Assembly: GCF_004765605.1 (NCBI RefSeq)
Contig: NZ_SRLC01000003.1
Coordinates: 248,001 to 312,000 of the forward strand
DNA from: Hymenobacter aquaticus
GTDB taxonomy: Bacteria > Bacteroidota > Bacteroidia > Cytophagales > Hymenobacteraceae
Reading direction: 5' to 3'
DNA length: 64,000 nucleotides
This document shows, in pieces, positions 16,741 through 25,446 of the stretch; positions within the stretch are counted from its first letter, which is position 1, and each line of letters opens with the position of its first letter. The position numbers and the translations under genes were made by a program. Below the pieces are notes generated by a model. The model searched no databases. It was not told the origin of the DNA and was given only the letters and a program-made list of their open reading frames with translations.

Positions 16741-18120
16741 TTAATCTGCCGGCTGCAGGGTGAGTGGAATGGTGAAAATCGGGGCCTTACCCGGCCCGGC
16801 AGTCGTTACGGCTTCCACGCCGTCGAGCAGGGAACTGAGGGCAAAAGTCTTGGCGCCGGCCTGGTTGATGTTGCTGTCGTTTTTGGTGGTCCACTGCCCG
16901 ACCCAGGCCGGGCGCTGATTTTGGAGCACGAGCTGGAGCGGGCGGGCGGCCTTACCGAGCTTGGTAACGCGCACTTTGACGAAATGCGTGTACTGGTTTT
17001 CGGCTCCGCTGCTGTTTTTAGTTTGGTCGGTGGCCGCAAATACGTCGATGATCTTCGCGTCGGTGTCTTGAGCTTGCAGTTTCATGTTGGGCTTGAGGTA
17101 CTTCACGTCCCGAAACAGGCCCGGCAGTTGCTTCAAATCCAGGCCCACCACGAACTCCACCGGCTCCTTGGCCGACACGCTGCTGACGGCCACCGTATGG
17201 TAGGAAGCCCCGGCGGTCCGCTTGCTGGCATCTTTCTCGCCGTAGTACCAGGAGCCCACGTTCTGGAAGCGGCTGAGCAACGACGAAGCCGGCACCGGGT
17301 ACTTCACGCCAAAGTGAGCCTGCTGGGCGGACTGCTTTTCGAGCAGCGCGTTATCAAAGCGGCGCACGGCGTCGGCCGGGCCAATCACCCAGAAATAGTA
17401 CGGAATATCGGTGTCGCAGCAGCTGTTGATGCGCTTCACGCTCGAGGTCAGGGCCGGGTAGTAGGTACCGCGGAAGTCGGAGGTGTAGCCGTACACCGAC
17501 ACGGCCAGGTCCGGCTGCTGGGCTCGGTTGAGGGCGTCGGTAATATCGGTGCTGATGTAGGGAATGGCCCCGGCGTTTTTCGGGGAATAGATGAAGTCCG
17601 AAATCAGTACGCTGACCGAGTTGGGCGCGTAGTAATTGGCCACCAGCGTGTCAAGCACCGTAGGAATATCGGTGCTGCTGGCCGGCTGCTGAATCCCGCC
17701 GCGCACGGTCTGGGACAGTTGCTGGTACGAGTCGCGGTAGGGCTTCTCCTTGATGCGCAGGAAATTTTTGCGGGCCGCCGAGCTGCGGTTTACTTCTGAC
17801 AGAAACTGCGCCACGTGCTGCTGGAAGCGGGTATTGGTGCCGCTGGTGCCGGTTTTGGGCATGAAGCCCTCCATCGAGCCCGACACCTCCAGAAATACGT
17901 TGACCTGAGCTAAGGGGCCAGCCACCGCAGCAGACACACCGGCGGGCGAAGCCGTAGTTTCTTGGGGCGCGGCAGCTGCGGGAGCTTCCGCAGACGGTAC
18001 CTCGGTGGGTGTTTCGGCCCCGGCCTCCTCCTTGATATCCTTGCGGGAGTAGCAGCCGGGCAAGAGCAGCAGCCCCAGGGCCAGAGCCGGAAGCAGACGG
18101 AAAGAACTGGTCAAATGCAT
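16741..18120 (-). CDS. VWA-like lipoprotein, first gene of the motor/cytoskeleton cluster
   Basis: A 459-residue lipoprotein with lipobox Cys23 (LLLLPGC) and an Ala/Pro/Glu-rich linker to about residue 68. The following domain opens with QVNVFLEVSGSMEGFM, which resembles the first strand and MIDAS loop (DxSxS) of a von Willebrand A domain, except that the Asp is Glu. A later SVSVLISDFIYSP fits a second VWA strand. Two adjacent cysteines occur in NSCCDTD. The C-terminal 150 residues are beta-rich and unassigned. It should sit on the periplasmic or outer side of the envelope and may bind a ligand or partner. As the first gene in transcription order, its upstream region (18121-18391) should hold the cluster promoter. 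Confidence 0.75.
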   Translation of the reverse strand: MHLTSSFRLLPALALGLLLLPGCYSRKDIKEEAGAETPTEVPSAEAPAAAAPQETTASPAGVSAAVAGPLAQVNVFLEVSGSMEGFMPKTGTSGTNTRFQQHVAQFLSEVNRSSAARKNFLRIKEKPYRDSYQQLSQTVRGGIQQPASSTDIPTVLDTLVANYYAPNSVSVLISDFIYSPKNAGAIPYISTDITDALNRAQQPDLAVSVYGYTSDFRGTYYPALTSSVKRINSCCDTDIPYYFWVIGPADAVRRFDNALLEKQSAQQAHFGVKYPVPASSLLSRFQNVGSWYYGEKDASKRTAGASYHTVAVSSVSAKEPVEFVVGLDLKQLPGLFRDVKYLKPNMKLQAQDTDAKIIDVFAATDQTKNSSGAENQYTHFVKVRVTKLGKAARPLQLVLQNQRPAWVGQWTTKNDSNINQAGAKTFALSSLLDGVEAVTTAGPGKAPIFTIPLTLQPAD

Positions 18121-18391
18121 TCGAACAAATTAAGAGCCGTCGACGGTGCGCCGCCCTCTGCGTACTGCCGGCACGGCCGGCAGGTTGTGGGTGGAACGTA
18201 CGTAAGGCTATAAAATTTTACGGCAAAAACCGCATATACACCCGGTCCCTCGACCAAGACCATGCGCCTCAGCGGCTTAAAACTGCGTTAGGCCGCACAC
18301 AAAGCGGTAAAGTACAAGTATAGCGGCGGGCCGTTTGCCGACGGTTACGCATCTTGCACTAGCTCATCGGTGGGCTACGCTACGGTTTGCC
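18121..18391. other. Divergent intergenic region
   Basis: 271 bases lie between two divergently oriented lipoprotein genes. It should contain both promoters. I see an A/T-rich block (about 18208-18240, TATAAAATTTTA) but no clear TTTG...TAnnTTTG pair on either strand. Confidence 0.4.
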
Positions 18392-19609
18392 ATGCCTAAC
18401 TCCCTACTCTGGATTACCTTGTTGAGTACTGCACTGCTCAGTTGTGAGTCGCGCCGGCCCACTACGGCGGCGGCACCGGCTGAGCCGGCCGCTTCGAGTG
18501 CGCGCCCCGCCGCCAGCTCCGCCCCAGCAGTTGCTCCCGCCCCCATCGTAGCCGATACCGTCGCGCCCTTTGCTACGCTACGCCTGGCCACTGATTCTGC
18601 GGGCAAGATTCCGACTGTCACGCTCGGTAGCCAGCAGTACCGGGTGCTGATTAGTGCCACCACCGACCCAACCCGCCGCCTGTCCGTGCCCCACGATCCG
18701 CTCGACTCGACCCAGGTAACCACGGCCGAAGATCAGGCCATAGCCTTAGCGGGCAGTTATGGCTACGACGTGACGTATACCGTGCGCCTGGTAGCGGCCA
18801 ACGGTACGCCCAAGTTTACGACCACCCTGCACAAGGCCGACTTTGCCGCCGCTATGGGCCAGGAACATGTCAACGAGTCCTTTGCCGATGACCCCGAATT
18901 CTATGGCTACCTGCCTGGGTTCAACGCCTTAGCGTTTCAAGTGCCGCTGTATGTACACGACTCTGATGACGGTGGCGAAGCCCTCCTACTGCTGGATGCT
19001 ACTACTGGCAAGCTGCGCCACGTGGGGCCACAGAGCTGGGCCTTTGGGGCCTCCGATAAAGTGACTTCTACTACCAACGGCCGCACGCTGCTCACCAGCT
19101 ATGAAATAATACCCGCCAACGGTCGCCCCGTGAGCTTGGCGCGCAAAGACGAAGAAGTAGCCGGCACGCTGCTGCTCAACGACAATACTATTCTGGCCGT
19201 GTACGAAGGAGCCCAGTACGTTGCGGCCGATGGCGGCATAACGAACCGCAAAATTGGCGTCAACGCTCATTTGCTTACCCTCAACGGTCAGGAAATAGGC
19301 CGTTTCCGCTTCCACGGCACCTCCGCCGAAATGGGCTATGAGCTGAATTACCGCTACTTGGCGTCAACCGGCACGTACTATCTGTTCGATGAGAATGACA
19401 ACACCCTCCGCCTGATTCCGCGCGACAAGCCGCTCGGGCACCGGCTTATCCGCCTACGCCAGCTACCTAAGTTTGCCGCTCCGCAACGGCCCACCGAGGT
19501 TCAACTCCACCTCAACACGGATTTAGGCAAGCGGCTCACGCTATACGTCGATACGCAAAGCGGTGCCTTGCGCTACCGGCTGTTTACCCCGAAGTACCCG
19601 CAGGGCTAG
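18392..19609 (+). CDS. Hypothetical lipoprotein, possibly beta-propeller-like
   Basis: A 405-residue protein from the ATG at 18392. I prefer it to an upstream in-frame start because it gives MPNSLLWITLLSTALLSC, a proper lipoprotein signal with Cys18. An Ala/Pro linker follows. The mature part is beta-rich, with repeated strand-turn units (for example YGYDVTYTVRLVAANG, EALLLLDATTGKLRHVGPQS and NDNTILAVYEGAQYVAADGG) that suggest a propeller-like fold. No catalytic motif is seen. It ends just before a strong terminator. Confidence 0.7.
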   Translation: MPNSLLWITLLSTALLSCESRRPTTAAAPAEPAASSARPAASSAPAVAPAPIVADTVAPFATLRLATDSAGKIPTVTLGSQQYRVLISATTDPTRRLSVPHDPLDSTQVTTAEDQAIALAGSYGYDVTYTVRLVAANGTPKFTTTLHKADFAAAMGQEHVNESFADDPEFYGYLPGFNALAFQVPLYVHDSDDGGEALLLLDATTGKLRHVGPQSWAFGASDKVTSTTNGRTLLTSYEIIPANGRPVSLARKDEEVAGTLLLNDNTILAVYEGAQYVAADGGITNRKIGVNAHLLTLNGQEIGRFRFHGTSAEMGYELNYRYLASTGTYYLFDENDNTLRLIPRDKPLGHRLIRLRQLPKFAAPQRPTEVQLHLNTDLGKRLTLYVDTQSGALRYRLFTPKYPQG

Positions 19610-19635
19610 TCTGGCCCACGTGGCCTACAGACAAA

Positions 19636-19683
19636 AAGCCCCGGCGCCACTACAACTGCGGCGCCGGGGCTTCTGATTTTTTA
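19636..19683. terminator. Bidirectional terminator
   Basis: Perfect 13-base arms AAGCCCCGGCGCC (19636-19648) and the reverse complement (19660-19672) with an 11-base loop. There is an A-tract on the left and a T-tract on the right. It serves the convergent lipoprotein and nucleotidyltransferase genes. Confidence 0.88.
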
Positions 19684-19697
19684 CGGTCTAAAATGGC

Positions 19698-20696
19698 TTA
19701 GCTATAGTCGATTTCGGTATTGTCGCCGATGTTCAGGCTGTGGTTCAGGCCCCGGAACGAGGCGTCCGAGCCCACGATGCAGTCGTGCATCACGGCCTGG
19801 CGCAACTCGGAATAGGAGCCGATGATGGAGTCGCTCAGGATGGTGTTTTTCACGATGGTCCGGTCGCCGATGGCCACGTTGGGGCCGATGATGGAGTGCG
19901 AAATCTGGCAGTCCTTGCCGATGCTGACCGGCGGAATGATGATGGTGTCGGGAAACTCGGGGTACTTGTTGCCCAGAAACTCGGGCCGGTTCAGCAGCTT
20001 GGCGTTGGCTTCGAGCAACGAATCTTTGCGGCCGCAGTCAAACCAGTGGTCGACGGGCGCGGTGGTCATCTGGGCCCCGTCCTGAATCATGAGCATCAGC
20101 GCGTCGGTGAGCTGGAACTCGTTGTGGGTACGCAGATCCTGCTCGATGATGCGCTCCAGGGCCGAAGCCAGCCAGGCCGGGTCGGCAATCTTGTAGAGGC
20201 CCACCAGCGCGTAGTTCGACTTCGGAATGCGGGGCTTCTCAATTACTTTGGTGACGCGGCCACTATTATTGGTTTCGACCACCCCGAAGATAGAGGGCGT
20301 CTTTACTTCCTTCACGGCCAGCACGTTGCCTTCGCGGCCCAGCATTTCGCGCAGGTCCACGTCCACGATGGTGTCGCCGAGCATGATGAGCACGCCGTCC
20401 TGGTCGTGACGGAAGGTGTCGCGGGCTAGCCACAGCGCGTGCCCGATTCCTTCGCGCGGCTCCTGCACCACGAAGGTGGACCGCAGCTGCGGGTAGTAGC
20501 GGCGCACGTAGCTTTCGATTTTCTCGCCCAGGTAGCCGATAATGAACACAAACTCCTCAATGCCGGCATCTTGCAGCCGGTCGATGATATGCCCCAGAAT
20601 CGTGTTGCCGGCCACGGGCACCAGCGACTTGGGCTGAGTGTGGGTGTGCGGGCGCAAACGGGACCCGATACCGGCGACAGGGATAACAGCTTTCAT
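19698..20696 (-). CDS. Sugar nucleotidyltransferase (NDP-sugar synthase) with left-handed beta-helix tail
   Basis: 332 residues from the ATG at 20696. A longer in-frame extension upstream is not supported, because the family's conserved start is exactly MKAVIPVAGIGSRLRPHT. This contains the nucleotide-binding G-x-G-x-R-L-x-P-x-T signature, followed by QPKSLVPV. VLIMLGDTIVDVDLREML holds the metal-binding Asp (GDT). After about residue 240, hexapeptide-like repeats appear (PPVSIGKDCQISHSIIGPNV, AIGDRTIVKNTILS), a left-handed beta-helix. The enzyme would make an NDP-sugar from NTP and a sugar-1-phosphate. Glucose-1-phosphate thymidylyltransferase-like specificity is most likely but not certain. 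It feeds cell-surface polysaccharide synthesis. Confidence 0.92.
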   Translation of the reverse strand: MKAVIPVAGIGSRLRPHTHTQPKSLVPVAGNTILGHIIDRLQDAGIEEFVFIIGYLGEKIESYVRRYYPQLRSTFVVQEPREGIGHALWLARDTFRHDQDGVLIMLGDTIVDVDLREMLGREGNVLAVKEVKTPSIFGVVETNNSGRVTKVIEKPRIPKSNYALVGLYKIADPAWLASALERIIEQDLRTHNEFQLTDALMLMIQDGAQMTTAPVDHWFDCGRKDSLLEANAKLLNRPEFLGNKYPEFPDTIIIPPVSIGKDCQISHSIIGPNVAIGDRTIVKNTILSDSIIGSYSELRQAVMHDCIVGSDASFRGLNHSLNIGDNTEIDYS

Positions 20697-20887
20697 GCAG
20701 TATGAAACAAGCGTAAGTCCGCAAAATAGTGAATCATTGCGGGAGCGGACCATAGAACAACCGCAATGAGTTGAATTCGTACTTGCAACCCGGCGGCAAC
20801 CGTTGCCCGGGCAGTTAGTTTCCAATCTGAACTGCTACATTTCCCCCATTCTTCCCCTTTTCCTTTCACTCCCCTACCCTTTTGCTC

Positions 20888-21466
20888 ATGAAACGTCTTT
20901 TTCTCTACCTGGTCGGCCTGATAGTGCTGTTGTCTCAATCTTCCTGCGGCTACAACAGCATGGTGTCGAAAGACCAGGCCGTGAAAGCCCAGTGGGCCAA
21001 CGTGCAAAACAGCTACCAGCGCCGCTCCGACCTGATTCCGAACCTGGTGAACACCGTGAAGGGCGCCGCCAACTTTGAGAAGTCAACGCTGACCGACGTT
21101 ATCAATGCCCGGGCCAAGGCCACCAGCGTGCAACTGTCCGGCGACAACCTGACGCCCGAAAACATCAAGCAGTTTCAGGAAGCCCAGAGCCAGGTAAGCG
21201 CCGGGCTGGGCCGGTTGCTGGCCGTGTCCGAGAATTACCCCGAGCTGAAGGCCAACGCCAACTTCCAGGAGCTACAGGCCCAGATTGAGGGCACCGAAAA
21301 CCGCATCAACGTGGAGCGCGGCAAGTTTAACGCCGTCACCAACGACTACAACGGCTACATCAAGTCGTTTCCTAACAACCTGTTTGCCGGAATGTTCGGC
21401 TTCAAGGAGAAGCCTTACTTCGAAGCCGACGCCTCGGCTCAGAAAGCGCCTACGGTTCAGTTTTAA
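20888..21466 (+). CDS. lemA: LemA family protein
   Basis: 192 residues from ATG 20888 (a TTG two codons earlier is possible). LemA proteins are small envelope proteins with a short N-terminal membrane or lipid anchor and a helical body. Here MKRLFLYLVGLIVLLSQSSC provides a lipobox-like anchor. The family signature is clear: WANVQNSYQRRSDLIPNLVN, then VKGAANFEKSTLTDVINARA, and FNAVTNDYNGYIKSFPNNLF near the end. It is followed by two TPM-domain genes, a classical LemA-TPM operon of unknown exact function that is often linked to envelope quality control. Confidence 0.95.
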   Translation: MKRLFLYLVGLIVLLSQSSCGYNSMVSKDQAVKAQWANVQNSYQRRSDLIPNLVNTVKGAANFEKSTLTDVINARAKATSVQLSGDNLTPENIKQFQEAQSQVSAGLGRLLAVSENYPELKANANFQELQAQIEGTENRINVERGKFNAVTNDYNGYIKSFPNNLFAGMFGFKEKPYFEADASAQKAPTVQF

Positions 21467-21473
21467 TGCTTTT

Positions 21474-21561
21474 AGTGCTTGGTGCCTAGTCCTTGGTGCT
21501 TAGGAATTTCTTCCTGAACCCGCCCATCCACCTAAGCACCAAGCACCACGCACTAAGCACT
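21474..21561. repeat. Palindromic repeat (GTGCTTGGTGCTTAGG type)
   Basis: The left arm at 21474-21504 and the right arm at 21531-21561 are reverse complements at 27 of 31 positions by eye. The left arm ends CTTGGTGCTTAGG and the right arm begins CCTAAGCACCAAG. It lies between lemA and the first TPM gene. Confidence 0.8.
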
Positions 21562-21564
21562 ACC

Positions 21565-22020
21565 ATGACCAATCCTATTACCCCGGAGCAGGAAGCCGTG
21601 CTGGTTGCGGCCATCCGGCAGGCCGAAATCACCACTTCCGGTGAAATTCGGGTGCATTTGGAAGATACCTGCCCCACGCCCGAGCCCCTGGACCGGGCGG
21701 CCCAGGTGTTTGCCGATCTGGGCATGCACAACACCGCCCAGCGCAACGGCGTGCTGTTTTACCTGGCCTGGCAAACCCGGCAGTTCGCCGTCATCGGCGA
21801 CTCGGGCATCAACGCGGCCGTGTCCGACGATTTCTGGGAAGTCACGAAGGAAACCGTGCTCGACCAGTTTCGGGCCGGCAAGTACGTGGTGGGCCTGGAG
21901 CGGGGCGTGCGCATGGTGGGCGAGCAGCTCAAGCGCTACTTCCCCTACGACGCCAAGACCGACAAAAACGAGCTCGACGACTCTATCTCATTTGGCGACC
22001 CTGCGCCGCCTCGCGTATGA
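21565..22020 (+). CDS. TPM domain-containing protein (cytoplasmic type)
   Basis: 151 residues from ATG 21565 (MTNPITPEQEAVLVAAIRQA). The TPM/YgcG-type fold is indicated by EITTSGEIRVHLED, GVLFYLAWQTRQFAVIGDSG and a helical C-terminal part. There is no signal peptide. The gene lies within a lemA-TPM-TPM operon, and its stop overlaps the next gene's ATG (ATGA at 22017-22020), so translation is coupled. TPM domains have been linked to membrane or photosystem repair in other organisms. The role here is unknown. Confidence 0.88.
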   Translation: MTNPITPEQEAVLVAAIRQAEITTSGEIRVHLEDTCPTPEPLDRAAQVFADLGMHNTAQRNGVLFYLAWQTRQFAVIGDSGINAAVSDDFWEVTKETVLDQFRAGKYVVGLERGVRMVGEQLKRYFPYDAKTDKNELDDSISFGDPAPPRV

Positions 22021-22838
22021 GCAACCTCTCCCCCGTGCTGGTGCTGCGGCACTGGCTCCGCGTTTTTCTGCTGCTGGTTGGGCTGGCCCTCAGTGGCCTG
22101 AGCTACGCCCAGCAGCTTCCACCCCGCCCCAATCCGCCCCGCCTCGTCAATGACCTGGCCGACATGCTGCGCCCCGACGAGGAGCAGGCCCTGGAGCGGA
22201 AGCTGGTGAGCTACAACGACTCGACTTCCTCCCAGATTGCCATCGTCACGGTGCCTACCCTCGGCGACGACGAAATTGCCAACTACGCCCAGCAGCTGTA
22301 CGAAAGCTGGGGCATCGGGCAGAAAGGCAAAAACAACGGCGTGCTGGTGCTGGTGGCGCAGCAGGAGCACCTGGCCCGCATCCAGACCGGCTACGGCCTG
22401 GAAGGTGCCATTCCGGATGCCCTGGCCAAGCGCATCATTTCCAATACCATCGTGCCCGCCTTCCGCGAGGACCGCTACTACGAGGGCCTCGACCGGGCCA
22501 CCAGCCAGCTGATTGCCCTGGCCAAAGGCGAGTACCAGGCCGACCAGGCCCCACCGTCCCAGCGCGGCCGCCGGGACACGAGCGGCTCGGGCTGGATGTT
22601 CTGGTTGATCATTGGCGTCATCGTGCTGTTCATCCTGATGCGCAGCCGCGGCGGGGGCGGCGGCCGGGGCGGCGGGTTCCGGGGCGGCATGCTGCCCCCC
22701 ATCATCTTCGGCGACTTCAGCGGCGGCCGCGGCATCTTCGGCGGCGGCGGGGGCGGCTTTGGCGGTGGCGGCGGTGGTGGTTTCGGTGGCTTCGGCGGCG
22801 GCTCTTCGGGCGGCGGCGGGGCCAGCGGCAGCTGGTAA
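22017..22838 (+). CDS. YgcG-type TPM domain membrane protein with Gly-rich tail
   Basis: 273 residues. A signal peptide (about 1-31, ending SYAQ) leads into a periplasmic TPM domain: LVNDLADMLRPDEEQALERK, SSQIAIVTVPTLGDDEIANY, GVLVLVAQQEHLARIQTGYG, and a C-terminal helix. One membrane helix follows (about 194-210, WMFWLIIGVIVLFIL), then a tail of more than 50 residues made almost entirely of Gly with Phe/Arg/Ser. This is the standard YgcG/TPM_phosphatase architecture. It overlaps the preceding TPM gene by 4 bases and ends the operon before a terminator. Confidence 0.92.
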   Translation: MSNLSPVLVLRHWLRVFLLLVGLALSGLSYAQQLPPRPNPPRLVNDLADMLRPDEEQALERKLVSYNDSTSSQIAIVTVPTLGDDEIANYAQQLYESWGIGQKGKNNGVLVLVAQQEHLARIQTGYGLEGAIPDALAKRIISNTIVPAFREDRYYEGLDRATSQLIALAKGEYQADQAPPSQRGRRDTSGSGWMFWLIIGVIVLFILMRSRGGGGGRGGGFRGGMLPPIIFGDFSGGRGIFGGGGGGFGGGGGGGFGGFGGGSSGGGGASGSW

Positions 22839-22863
22839 GCAGCTTTTCCATTCCCAAATAAAA

Positions 22864-22894
22864 AAGGCCTGAACCGGAGCGGTTCAGGCCTTTT
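22864..22894. terminator. Bidirectional terminator
   Basis: Perfect 12-base arms AAGGCCTGAACC (22864-22875) and its complement (22881-22892) with a 5-base loop, flanked by A- and T-tracts. It lies between the convergent TPM gene and the first delta-60 repeat gene. Confidence 0.9.
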
Positions 22895-22911
22895 GGTTTA
22901 TATCTGAGTTG

Positions 22912-25359
22912 TTACTCAACTACCACGCGCCGCGTGACGGGGCCCGCGGCGTAGTTTACGCGCAACAGATACACCCCGGCTTTTACTTTCCGCAGGGGCA
23001 AGGTCAATTCGGCTTGCGTGACTTCCTGCCGTAGCACAGCGCGGCCCAGGTTGTCGAGCAGCTGCACGGATTCGGGCTGGGCGGCTGCATCCAGGGTGAG
23101 GTTCAGCGCTTCGTGGGCGGGCACGGGCCAGGCCTGGGTGCGGGCTTCGAGCTGGGAGTTGCGCACGTGCAGCACGTTGGGGGCGGTCAGGCGCGCCAGG
23201 CCCGTAGTTGCCTGGCCACTGACCATATTGAAATAGCCTGCAATGAGAATTTTCCCATCCGGCTGCAATATGATGTCCTCTATGTCCGAATTGACCCCAG
23301 CATTACCAAAGGTAGCATCAGCCGAGCCGTCAGGCATTTTGCGCAGCAGGCCATTACCGTACGCTCCAACGAGTATGCGACCATTCGGCTGCAAGGCTAG
23401 GGCTTCTACCCAGCCAAAGGCGCCGTTGGTTGGCAGGTTGGGAGTAAATGTATTGTCGGCTGCACCGGTGGGCAGCAAGCGAAACAGGCCATAGGGCAAA
23501 GAGCTTGGGTAACCTGTATTGGTGAGGCCGCCTACCACGATTTTACCGTCGGGCTGCAGCCGCAACTCCTCCACATACGCATCGGGCACGGATTGGATAG
23601 GCGAAGAGAAAGTCGGGTCCAACAGGCCATTGGCCTGCAAACGCATCAAAGCATTATGCTTTATCGGACCAGGACCTAGCTGGCCAGCTCCTCCTATCAG
23701 GAGTTTACCATCGGGCAGGGGCAGCAAGGCTACGATATGACCGCCACCCTCAAAAGGATAGAAATCGGGGCTGGTCTGTCCAGTAGCCAGCAATAAATCC
23801 ACCCCAAACCCATCTGTTACGTAGATCCTTCCGTCGCTTCGCAGTGCAAATTGAGTTACATAGCTGCGCACATAAACACCCTGCGGTCCTACCCATGTGT
23901 TGTCGAGGGAACCGTTGGGTAGCAACCGGACCAAGCTGTTGTTTGTGCCAGCTGCCTGGCCCACAGCCAGCACTTTACCATCAGGCTGCAGGACTATCTT
24001 TTGCGTACTCAACAGCGGGTTAGTCGTTGCCGCGAAGCTGACATCCAGGCTTCCATCGGTATTGAACCGGGCTATGTTGTTGGCCCGAACTCCGTTTACC
24101 TCATCGAACACACCAGCTGCCAGCACCTTGCCATCGGGCTGCTGCACGATGCTTTGCAGGGAACCACTCCTGAGTAATAACGGATTGAAATCCGCATCAA
24201 TAGCTCCATCAGGGGCTAACAACACGACCGAACCGCGGCGGTTGGGCAGCATAAAAGAGGAACCGCCTACCAGCAGTTGGCCGTTGGGCTGTTGCTGGAG
24301 CGAATTTACGGATCCCAAAGATCTAGGCGCGCTAAAAGTAGCGTCGGGGGTACCGTCGGGGTTGAAGCGCGCCACTAGTTCTTTTGTCTGGTAGAGGCTA
24401 TAGGTAAGGGGCACCACAATTTTCCCGGAAGGCTGCACCACAAAATCCGTGACATCGTTCCGATTGGTGATGGAAAGGCGGTACCCGGCGTTATCAGAAA
24501 ACGACGGGTCCTGGGCACCGTTGGTCAATAGACGGCCAATAGACAAATTGGTGTTATTCAGAAACTTTAGCTCGCCCCCCAGCAAGATTTTGCCATCGGG
24601 CTGCAGCCCCACCATCGTTACGGCGGCACTGGTTGTAAAGGGCGAGGCGAAAGATGCGTCGAGGGCCCCGGTAGCTAGCAGCCGCGCCACACCCGCCGGC
24701 GCATCGAAGCTACCTCCTACCAGGATACGACCATCGGGCTGCAGGGTAATGTCGGCGACGGTGGTATTGAATACAGTACCCGGATCGAAGGATGTATCTA
24801 CGGCACCACTAGCCAGCAGCCGAACCAAGTTGCGGCGTACGACCCCATTGTAACTGGCAAACGTGCCTCCCAGCAGAATTTTGCCATCTGCCTGCACCGC
24901 CGACGCGCGGGCCAGCCCGGTACCGCTGGCCATACCTGCATCGAAGCTAGCGTCGAGCGTACCGTCGGCATTGAGTAGCATCAGGTCCTGGCGCGTTACG
25001 CCATTAAACGTAATGGTTCCGTCACCGACAAGCAGCAGCTTGCCCGAGGGTAACACCCGCACGTTGGAGATGGTAGTAGAGGAAGTGACCTGCAAGCCGG
25101 CGACAGTGGTTGCGAAAGCCTGGTCGACGGTGTTATTAGCATTGTAGCGCACCAAAAATGTGCTGCCACCAGCGTCCGTTCGGCCGAAGTTGCCGACTAC
25201 AAGCCTTTTTCCATCAGGCTGAGGCACGGCTGCAGTTACTGCTGCCGGCGTATAGAGGGTAATAGGCTGAAAGCTGGGGTCCAAGGCCTGGGCCTGGGTT
25301 GCGTGCGCCGCAAAGGTCATGAGCCAGCAGGCCAGCAACCGGTGTAAACGTACTTTCAT
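22912..25359 (-). CDS. Secreted delta-60 repeat protein with T9SS sorting domain (1)
   Basis: 815 residues from ATG 25359, chosen because MKVRLHRLLACWLMTFAAHA...AQA is a signal peptide and follows directly. The body is about 14 repeats of the delta-60 type (pattern QPDGKILVGG...RL...G..D..F), presumably a large beta-propeller-like structure. The last 80 residues form a type A T9SS C-terminal domain, with WPVPAHEALNLTLDAAAQP and then KAGVYLLRVNYAAGPVTRRV, which directs outer-membrane export. Its G+C is lower than that of the two paralogues at 26807 and 29459, so it diverged separately. The function of this family is unknown. Surface adhesion or carbohydrate binding is a guess. Confidence 0.92.
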   Translation of the reverse strand: MKVRLHRLLACWLMTFAAHATQAQALDPSFQPITLYTPAAVTAAVPQPDGKRLVVGNFGRTDAGGSTFLVRYNANNTVDQAFATTVAGLQVTSSTTISNVRVLPSGKLLLVGDGTITFNGVTRQDLMLLNADGTLDASFDAGMASGTGLARASAVQADGKILLGGTFASYNGVVRRNLVRLLASGAVDTSFDPGTVFNTTVADITLQPDGRILVGGSFDAPAGVARLLATGALDASFASPFTTSAAVTMVGLQPDGKILLGGELKFLNNTNLSIGRLLTNGAQDPSFSDNAGYRLSITNRNDVTDFVVQPSGKIVVPLTYSLYQTKELVARFNPDGTPDATFSAPRSLGSVNSLQQQPNGQLLVGGSSFMLPNRRGSVVLLAPDGAIDADFNPLLLRSGSLQSIVQQPDGKVLAAGVFDEVNGVRANNIARFNTDGSLDVSFAATTNPLLSTQKIVLQPDGKVLAVGQAAGTNNSLVRLLPNGSLDNTWVGPQGVYVRSYVTQFALRSDGRIYVTDGFGVDLLLATGQTSPDFYPFEGGGHIVALLPLPDGKLLIGGAGQLGPGPIKHNALMRLQANGLLDPTFSSPIQSVPDAYVEELRLQPDGKIVVGGLTNTGYPSSLPYGLFRLLPTGAADNTFTPNLPTNGAFGWVEALALQPNGRILVGAYGNGLLRKMPDGSADATFGNAGVNSDIEDIILQPDGKILIAGYFNMVSGQATTGLARLTAPNVLHVRNSQLEARTQAWPVPAHEALNLTLDAAAQPESVQLLDNLGRAVLRQEVTQAELTLPLRKVKAGVYLLRVNYAAGPVTRRVVVE

Positions 25360-25446
25360 GAAGTATAGGTTGGGTAAAAAAGGATGCAATATACCACCCA
25401 TTCCTGCTCATAGAGGCTTGTTAACCAAGGATTGCCCCCGTTCAAC

